A stretch of 64,000 bases of DNA from Tricholomella constricta (lineage: Eukaryota > Basidiomycota > Agaricomycetes > Agaricales > Lyophyllaceae): NCBI GenBank assembly GCA_013368375.1, contig JAACJP010000014.1, forward strand, positions 248,001 to 312,000. The letters run 5' to 3'. The translations under genes and the position numbers were made by a program. How positions within the stretch are numbered: position 1 is the stretch's first letter; every line of letters starts with the position of its first letter. Of the stretch, positions 57,401 to 64,000 are shown in pieces. The notes beneath the pieces were generated by a model that worked only from the letters and a program-made list of their open reading frames with translations, was not told where the DNA came from and did no database searches.

Positions 57401-58343
57401 AATTGGCATCAATCGTTTCAGTGGCTTTCTGGTAAAATCCAAGATAGGATAGCCTCGACGCGCGGGCGCGACTGAAGGATACGGATCAGGTCATAATCCT
57501 TCTCGGGCTATGATATCCATCTCATCTCGTCTTATAAATAGGCCACGTTCTATGTAGGAAGGCAATATGCACGGCAAATGTTGAGGCAAAGTGACAGTAC
57601 TCAATCTATCAACTGACTCGCATTCCATAACAATCGGATAAGAGTCGGAGCTAGCCAGCGTTCTTGAGTGTGTTCTTTAGTCTTATAGTACAATGTCATT
57701 TATAGATATCTAATCAGCGCGTGTACAGAAAGCAAGTAAGTCCACGCAAGAAAGAGTTTAAAGAACAGTTCGAAGAGTCACGATGGCTGTGAAGAACGTG
57801 GACAGTGAAGTGCATCGCCTGCGATGAGAACTAGAACCGTCTGAGAAATGTTCGTCCACTGGGTTACGTCTAGCCCCTGACATAGCTACTAAGGCATTCA
57901 CAGAATGCCTCGGTAGACCTAAGACCAGTCGAAACTACGAATGGCTCAGCAGGGCAGCACCAAACCCTCGGTGGGGGAAGCTTGAGTCCACCGTGAGGTT
58001 AGAATTACGCAGTGATGCGCAACGAATTAAAAGCCAGCAGACCTCGCCGTCGAACGTTGAACCTCCCCCAATGTACGATCAGTGAGACGAATGCGTAGAG
58101 GCGCCAATCGGAGGCGTTGTGGCAGTGGATAAAGCGTCGTTGACGAAGGTTTTGGTGGGTAAAGCAAGTGGTGGGTGTGACCTTCTACTTCTCGAGATGA
58201 CCTACGTGTTAAGATTCACTCCAAAATGAAGTCATGCGTGCACCATAGGAATTACCCTCAAAGTTGGGGTTCACGATCATCTCCGTCCTTGCCTGGCACC
58301 GTCTTTCCAAAGACAAGGTCATGGTCCGTGGTCGTCCAAAGTC

Positions 58344-58350
58344 TATAAAA
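58344..58350 (+). promoter_or_regulatory. TATA box of the small gene at 58438
   Basis: TATAAAA lies 88 bp before the start codon, with a CT/CA-rich leader between them, a usual fungal core promoter arrangement for regulated genes. Confidence 0.6.
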
Positions 58351-58437
58351 GTCTGGCTGCTCAACGCCAGACCTCCAGTGCCCTCATCAATCCAAAGCTC
58401 TCATACGGTTTAACAACCCTCATACTCACTAATCACT

Positions 58438-58812
58438 ATGTTCCGCCTCATCTCCGTCAGCGCCCCCAGCAGCAGCTACGTCCTTCTTGGAGGCCCCAAG
58501 GGCAAAGAAGTCGTTGGGCCTCTCTCATCCCTTGGCCCCCAAGGCTCCTCTTACATTCTCGCCTTCCCCGGCTTAGGGTACATCAAACTCGAAGATGTCG
58601 GCCCAAACAGTACGCCAGGTGCCCTAATTCCAAATCGCCGACTAAGTCAGTCATATCTAGCTTCCGGCCCCGGTGATTGGGCTGTTAAAGTCTCCGGCTC
58701 TACGAACGGTGATTGGACCTACGGCGGAGAAGGACTAGCCGCAGTGTCTGTCGATGCTTCCGGTAATTATTCTATCACGGGCGGTGCCAAAGGTATCAGC
58801 GGCAAAATGTAA
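58438..58812 (+). CDS. Small intronless protein of unknown function
   Basis: 124 residues, no signal peptide, no introns. It is Gly/Ser/Pro-rich, with short hydrophobic beta-like stretches: FRLISVSAPSSSYVLLGGPK, SSYILAFPGLGYIKLEDVG, DWAVKVSGSTNGDWTYGGEG and AVSVDASGNYSITGGAKG. It has only two Lys/Arg clusters and no cysteine. The pattern suggests a small beta-rich fold. The strong TATA box and large flanking spacers suggest a separately regulated gene. I do not recognise a family; it may be lineage-restricted. Confidence 0.6.
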   Translation: MFRLISVSAPSSSYVLLGGPKGKEVVGPLSSLGPQGSSYILAFPGLGYIKLEDVGPNSTPGALIPNRRLSQSYLASGPGDWAVKVSGSTNGDWTYGGEGLAAVSVDASGNYSITGGAKGISGKM

Positions 58813-59551
58813 GGTTTCTTCAGTACGATTATTCTCAGGCTGACCGCCCGTCTGCAGTACTTACTGGTAAAGAACGAGAAGGAACTTTGGCAGCCGGAGT
58901 TGTGAAAAAAGAGAAAGAACAATTGTACCACGCCTGACGAATGGACCACAGATACAACCAAACACCTTTGAAATATATTTATGTTGATCAGTGATGCTTG
59001 CTACTACCTGAATTGAACGAGACCCGGAAAACTCACTCTAGGCGATGTTTGTGACGTCACTGAGGCTTGATGATGATATGCACCCATAAATGAAGGATTG
59101 TAAGGCAGAAGGCGATACCAAGATCGTGCTCAGTAGAAAGCACGATGGGAGTTTTTGCTCGTGCAAGGTCTTACATGTTCTGGATATTCAGCATAGCAGG
59201 TGACGCCAACAAGAGATATGTGACCGTTTGCGTACGGAATGGGATGATGTTGACGTAAGGACTGATACGGAAGCATTACGATAACAAGGGCAAAGTTTGT
59301 TATCTATTACGAAGCGAGGCACGACCGTAGGATTAGATGTAAGTCTTGGTGGGAACGTCGGGTGTTGCCGGCATCTTCTTCTCCTCCGGCTACCTCGACG
59401 TGCCCAGCAAACGCGAGCCCTCCGTCGTCGAAGGGCGGCTACACTTTCCTTTTGCTCCTAGCTCACCGCCTTTCTCTACCTGGCACTACCCTAGCCCAAC
59501 AAAGACTATCTTTTAGCCAACACACCGTCTCCACTCGCCAGCGCACACCTC
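58813..59551. other. Spacer before the DIRS-like element, with hairpin and CRE-like palindrome
   Basis: TGACGTCA at 59052-59059 is a perfect CREB/ATF-type palindrome. ATCGTGCT (59123-59130) pairs with AGCACGAT (59139-59146) over an 8-base loop. The left end of the retroelement must lie in this interval, but I could not place it. Confidence 0.45.
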
Positions 59552-61814
59552 ATGGCGGCCCTTCTAGAGCGAGACCCGAACTTAGACATATGCCCGGATT
59601 TCGACTCCGAGCCATTTGAACCGATGCGCGAGTTGCTGCGCAACACAGGTATCACTAACCAGCAGGCCATCGACTCATTGCGAAACGCATGGGTCACGCG
59701 CAACGACCAACTGCGCGACCGATGGGCACAGGAAGCCGACGCCAGACAAGCACTGGCGGACGCTGCAGCAATGCAGCAGCAAGGCGGACAACAACCACAA
59801 CAACAAGCCCCACCACCACCGCGCGACCCTCCTCGCCCGGACGATGGACAAGAAGAAGAAGAGCAGCAGGAGGAACCTGGGACGGACGGGAGACCAGACA
59901 GGGAGAAGCGGGCGAGGCCCAAGTTGCAGTCCTTTGACCCCAACTTGCCCGTCGCAAGCGTAATTGTCCCTCGGCCCTCCTCTTACGCCTTGAACAAACT
60001 GGCTAACTACGAGTACTGCGAGTTGTGGTATTTTACACAGGAAGGATGTGAGGACGCCCAGCGCGCACAGCGCTCCGAGGCAGACGACGCCTTCGGCATG
60101 GCCAAGATAGGCGAAATGGTGACACTCCGACCCGTCGCCTCCGTCCAGGCGTCGAAACGCGCCATACAAGATGCTGACCTTTCCTGGGAACAGCTTTACT
60201 ACGCTCAACGGTCCTTCGTCGACTACATACTCAAAGCCGGGTGGCCGGAAGAACATGCACAGGCTCTGGTCCGGTTCTTCGTGCACCTGGAGAACAGTCC
60301 TTACATCAACCGGGAGAATGGGAAGAAAATCCTCCTCACCTACCAAGACCGGGTTCGCCGCAGTTGGATGGACGCCATGAAGCAAAGCGACGGGCCCGTC
60401 TTCAATATCGCCATCATCAACACCGAACTACTGGAATCCATTGCCCGGGAAATGCAGAGCACGACAACGGCCGACCTACATCGTCAGGTCTGTACCTTAT
60501 GTTTTTCTTAATACGAAACCCAGCGCTTACTTGCCTTTTTTCTTCCTTCCCATCTTCCAACCCTTCTCGTATATGAAACTTACATAAACTGCCACATCCT
60601 GCCACACCCGCCCCGCGCGACCCATGCTGCACCCGTTTTCTCTTTAACCCCCGCAACACATCGTATCACCCGCCACGCGCACCCTGCCACACCTACCACC
60701 CACACCCTCTGCCACTCCCGCCACGGCGCACCCCTGCCACACCCTGCCACACCGCACCCGCTGCCACTCTGCCACACCCCTGCCACACCTACATCGCTCC
60801 CCCCCCCCCCCCCCCCCCCCCACCCCCTGCCACACCCGCCTCTCCACAACTGCCTCCGCCTCACTCACCGCTACGCCTCACCACACCGATGCGGCACTCC
60901 ATCTGTCGCTACCCCGGCCACGCACACTCCTGCCACTCCCGCCACGTCGTACCCCTGCCACACCCTGCCACACCGCGCCCTCTGCCACACCCGCCTCTCC
61001 ACAACTACCTCTGCTTCACTCACCGCCATGCCTCACCACACCGATGCGCGCACTACGTCTGACGCTACCCCGGCAACTCGCTCACGGCTGCACGAATCCT
61101 CCCCCCCCCCCCTCCCCTCTTCTATCCTCGGGCTTTTCTTTCTTCTTCTGCCCCTCCCACTCTTTTCACGTCGATGCATATGTACACGTACGCGCATTGG
61201 GCTTATCCCGATCGCGGCACCAAATTTTCTCTTCGCGAACCATTCCTCGTTTTCTCGCTGCACGTGCACCTTCCGACACCTTTATCTAAAACTGGTAGTT
61301 GTCGGAGGCAATCAATTCCTTTAAGTCCCTCCACACCGCATCCGCTGAGCGTACCCCTAAGAAGAATCGAGCCGCCCGAGACGGGGCCGTCCCGTATCAC
61401 AAACGGCACCGCTCGGCTTCCCGATCACCTACCCGAGGACGGGATCGCGATGCCAAGGGGCGACGACGATCTCGTTCACCAGCGAGACGCACCCAAGGCA
61501 ACTCACGCACTGCCAGCCAGGTTTTTGGGGCAGGCACAGGCTCGGACAGCCTATCCGCCTGTGCGGTATGCCTCGGGCGACATCGGCACGAAATCAGCAA
61601 GTGCGTCTCCGAAACCCTTTGGGATGGGGCCTCTGCGAGGTGCAAAAGAAACGAGCGTGGACGGCTCGTCAACCCAGACGGCATCATACTGTGTTCCGAC
61701 TGGCAGCGGCCCCAAGGATGCAGCAGCACCAGTGCCAGCCACGTCCACGAGTGCTCCGGATGTGGACGAAAAGCTCACGGCGCTCAGACTTGTCCTCGAA
61801 TGCAGAAGCTGTGA
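59552..61814 (+). CDS. DIRS-like element Gag protein
   Basis: Exon 1 (59552-60487, MAALLERDPNLDICPDFDSE) and exon 2 (61299-61814) join in phase to give 483 residues. The N-terminal half has a Gln/Pro stretch (QQQGGQQPQQQAPPPP) and an acidic tract, then a helical capsid-like region (LANYEYCELWYFTQEGC, SWEQLYYAQRSFVDYIL, EEHAQALVRFFVHLE). Exon 2 carries an Arg/Ser-rich basic part (SRSPTRGRDRDAKGRRRSRS) and two zinc-type clusters: CAVCLGRHRHEISKC and, near the end, CSGCGRKAHGAQTC, an exact CX2CX4HX4C knuckle. Gag would package the element RNA. The 811 bp intron (60488-61298) is unusually long for this genome and is filled by a minisatellite. Confidence 0.78.
60592..61020 (+). repeat. C-rich minisatellite inside the Gag intron
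   Basis: Many degenerate copies of a CTGCCACACC / CTGCCACTCC unit, with longer blocks recurring, for example CTGCCACTCCCGCCACG near 60712 and near 60930. The complement is G-rich and could form unusual structures. Confidence 0.8.
60799..60821 (+). repeat. Homopolymer run of about 23 C
   Basis: An uninterrupted C tract within the minisatellite; a second run of about 12 C lies near 61101-61112. Exact lengths of such tracts are prone to sequencing error. Confidence 0.85.
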
Positions 61815-63838
61815 GGCTCTGTCCCCCTACCACCCGGAGGTTTGGGAACACCTCCTGGGCGTACATAAACTCCTTCCTAGATACCCTTCGCTCCCCTCTG
61901 ACCTTCGTACCGGCTTTGACGCCGGCATCCCCCCCATTACCATTACTAATATCCCCAATAATAGTCCGTCCCTGCACACCCACTCCCAGGCCTACCTCGA
62001 CATCGTCGAGAAGGAGTTCAAGTCGCAGCGCTACATCGGGCCCCTGTCCCGAGTCGAAGTGGAGTCGCTCATCGGCCCCTTCCAAACCTCTCCGCTCTCC
62101 CTCGTACCCAAACCCGGAAAAATCAACAAGTTCCGCGCGGTACACAATTTTTCCTTCCCGCGGGCGGCCTCTGCCGGTTTTCGCTCGATCAATTTCCACA
62201 TTGACTCGAGCATGTTCCCCTGTACTTGGGGCACCTTTCCCACCATATGTGCCACGATCTGGAATTTACCGCCAGACTCGCAAGCCTCAATCAGGGACGT
62301 CGCTGAGGCATACAGGTCAGTCCCCATCATTCCAAGCCAATGGCCTGGATTGGTTGTCAAGCTCCGTGATCGCGACACATTTGCGATCAACACCAATGAC
62401 AACTTTGGGCTTGCCTCAGCAGGCGGGGTATACGGCACCGTCGGCGACGCAGGAGCGGACATCTTCCGAGCTGAGGGCATCGGCCCACTGTCCAAATGGG
62501 TGGATGACCACATCTTCTTTCGGATCCCCCGTGCCTCACTTGACGAGTACAACAGTCGCAGAAAGAAACGGAGCGACATCATCGCTGGCAACGGCGGCCG
62601 CTTGCAGGACAGGGGCAGGTTCTGGTACAGGGGCGAAACCATGCCTAGTGGACTCCCCACGGAATTTGATGAAGATGCCGTTTTTCCCATTCGCGATCTA
62701 TCAGATCACTCCCCTCGCTCCTCCCTTGATGCCGCATACACATACGCCAGCGCGGACATCGACCGTATCTCACAGGCCCTGGGCATCCCGTGGGAGCCAA
62801 CCAAGACAGTGGACTTCGATTTTGCCATGCAGTATCTCGGCTTTGTATGGGACTTGCAGGAGCGCACGGTTGCCGTCCCTGCAGTCAAGAAAGAGAAGTA
62901 CCTACAGGCGGTTCGAGAATGGGAGGCGCGATCCACTCACATGCTGGAGGACGTACAGAAGCTCTACGGCAAGCTTCTCCACGTTTCTCTCGTCGTCCCT
63001 GCAGGTCGAGCCTATCTCACCCGACTGGAAACGATGCTCGGCACCTTCAATAATCGTCCGTTCGTTACACACCACGCTCCAAATGGAACCCGCGAAGACC
63101 TGGCCTGGTGGGCAAACACCCTCGCACACCCATGCCTCGCTCGCAGAATTCCAGGCCCAAGCATTCTTATCGACCATCAGGCCTACTCCGACGCTAGCTC
63201 CGGGGTCGGCATTGGCATTACCATCGGAGACAGATGGAGGGCGTGGCGTCTCATACCGGGATGGAAGAGTGACGGGAGAGACATCGGATGGGCAGAGGCC
63301 GTCGGCTTCGAACTGCTCATCTACACACTCCTTATCGCCAGCAATGAGGGCGATGAACTTAAGGTGTTCGGCGACAACCGAGGCGTGGTGGAAGGGTGGT
63401 GGAAAGGCAGGAGCCGCAATCGACCCACCAATGAGGTATTCAAGCGCATTCACTCCGCCCTCGCACAACACGATTGCATCATCCACTCCCGCTATGTCCC
63501 CAGTAAGCTCAACCCTGCAGGTAAAGCGGCAACACCAAACGCTACATGTGAGAAACCACACTAACACCCCAAACATAGATAAACCCTCGAGAGGAATATA
63601 CTACGCGCATAGCCTCCTCCTCCCGGCCGTTCCCATCCCCAGCATCCTTCACCCCTTCATCCTCGACTTCGATGCACCTCTCCACGCTCGAGAGATACAC
63701 AATCGAGTACGCGGTATCAGCACGGTCCCTCAACCAAAACCCACCACCGACAACTCAACATCAGAGGAGCGACGTCGGTTCGAGAGTTTCCTCGAATCCG
63801 CAGGCGAAGTCCTTTTCCCCCACTCGGCAGACTGGTAA
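61174..63838 (+). CDS. DIRS-like reverse transcriptase-RNase H
   Basis: The frame 61174-63520 plus, after a 58 bp intron, 63579-63838 gives up to 868 residues. Family-like sequence begins only at about 61785 (LECRSCEALSPYHPEVWEHL), so the true start is uncertain and much of the first 200 codons overlaps Gag exon 2 in another frame. RT: SQRYIGPLSRVEVESLIGPF, FRAVHNFSFPR, IRDVAEAYRSVPI (first catalytic Asp) and KWVDDHIFF (paired Asp, with Trp in place of Tyr). RNase H: IDHQAYSDASSGVGIGI, AEAVGFELLIYTLLIA and LKVFGDNRGVVEGWW. Then SKLNPADKPSRGIYYAHSLL across the intron, and FILDFDAPLHAREIHNRVRG. It copies element RNA into DNA. Gag stop and RT frame differ by +1, so expression needs a shift, a splice or its own start. 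Confidence 0.82.
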
Positions 63839-63923
63839 AGGAGGACAGGTAACACGAATCCGCTATGTACAGCTCCCACGAACCACACGGCAAGGTGAGT
63901 CAGCGGCATATCACCCATCCCTC

Positions 63924-64000
63924 ATGCCACGACCATCCCAACTCTGCCCACACTGCTTCGCCGGTGAGCGATTACGCCTGTGGCAACCCGAAAAACCCAT
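63924..64000 (+). CDS. Tyrosine recombinase of the DIRS-like element, N-terminal fragment
   Basis: An open frame runs to the window end: MPRPSQLCPHCFAGERLRLW followed by QPEKP. In Agaricomycete DIRS-like elements this type of sequence (MPRPSxLxPHCxAxxRLRLW) opens the recombinase protein, whose catalytic RHRY domain comes several hundred residues later. The frame is open upstream to 63831 as well, overlapping the end of the RT gene, so the start is not certain. Partial: only 25 codons are visible. Confidence 0.6.
   Translation, partial: MPRPSQLCPHCFAGERLRLWQPEKP

Larger units (their letters stand above)
56575..58437. other. 1.86 kb spacer with fold-back repeat and microsatellite
   Basis: No gene supported between the secreted repeat protein and the small gene at 58438. 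The interval holds the inverted repeat at 57078-57342, an ATGG tract at about 57379-57400, and the TATA box of the next gene. Confidence 0.45.
59552..64000 (+). mobile_element. DIRS-like (tyrosine-recombinase) retrotransposon, cut by the window end
   Basis: The order Gag, RT-RNase H, then the head of a tyrosine recombinase frame, all on the plus strand with overlaps, no LTR and no DDE integrase, is that of DIRS-type elements. Such elements insert through a circle intermediate and make no target duplication. All three frames are open in this copy, so it could be recent. Its right half, with the recombinase catalytic domain and the terminal repeats, is outside the window. Confidence 0.8.

Noticed and set aside
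59123..59146. 8-bp hairpin as a transcription terminator
   Set aside because: Bacterial-type terminators do not apply in a fungal genome, and no Pol III gene lies upstream. It is recorded only as a structure.
59675..60385. A 236-codon minus-strand frame over the Gag gene
   Set aside because: An antisense shadow of the Gag frame, Leu/Cys/Val-rich with no motif.
61568..63564. A second very long open frame over the RT gene
   Set aside because: It is a shadow frame: Ser/Thr/Pro-rich with no motifs, while the RT and RNase H motifs lie in the other frame. Only its last part (63579-63838) is used, as RT exon 2.
1..64000. CRISPR arrays, operons, bacterial ribosome binding sites, rRNA genes
   Set aside because: None seen. 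Intron-rich genes and protein families show a eukaryotic, fungal sequence.

Overview
The window looks like a piece of a filamentous basidiomycete genome, most likely a mushroom-forming Agaricomycete. Genes are compact and split by many 45-70 bp introns. The protein set is typical of that group: a secreted GH51 arabinofuranosidase, a GMC oxidoreductase, serpentine membrane proteins, a fungal trypsin-like family, a snurportin, and basidiomycete Harbinger, mariner, copia and DIRS-like elements. No database was searched; all identities come from reading motifs.

Layout. (a) 1-16.15 kb is a transposon graveyard: a decayed minus-strand gene with an Ulp1-type (C48) protease module and a transposase-like tail; a PIF/Harbinger pair (DDE transposase and Myb/SANT partner, convergent); the 3' end of a mariner-like transposase with a frameshift; and a young Ty1/copia element on the minus strand (163 bp LTRs with one difference, 5 bp target duplication AGGCT) whose single gag-pol frame is split by a 1.03 kb nested insertion. 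(b) 16.3-35.3 kb is ordinary gene space: a secreted basic protein, an EF-hand-like protein, the complex III chaperone Cbp3, an aldehyde dehydrogenase, proteasome beta2 (Pup1), a secreted beta-lactamase-like hydrolase, a transaldolase-like enzyme, a GMC oxidoreductase, a seven-pass membrane protein and a degraded trypsin-like protein. (c) 35.8-54.8 kb holds the GH51 enzyme, mitochondrial Sam50, a MATE transporter, mitochondrial ribosomal protein uS8m, two tandem MFS paralogues and a snurportin-1-like import adaptor. (d) 54.8-59.5 kb is sparse: a secreted protein with KQDKGQ repeats, a 265 bp fold-back sequence and a small orphan gene with a clear TATA box. (e) 59.5-64 kb is the left part of a DIRS-like tyrosine-recombinase retrotransposon (Gag, RT-RNase H, start of the recombinase), cut by the window end.

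Themes. Several housekeeping genes are mitochondrial (Cbp3, Sam50, uS8m). Divergent pairs share short promoters (41 bp, 121 bp, 670 bp), two of them with CACGTG boxes. The secreted hydrolases fit a plant-litter or wood-associated lifestyle. The most unusual signals are the Ulp1/transposase composite with its readable lesions, the copia primer site that matches the inside rather than the 3' end of initiator tRNA, the nested insertion with a clean target duplication, the fold-back repeat at 57.1 kb, the minisatellite-filled Gag intron, and the trypsin-like protein that has lost its catalytic serine motif.
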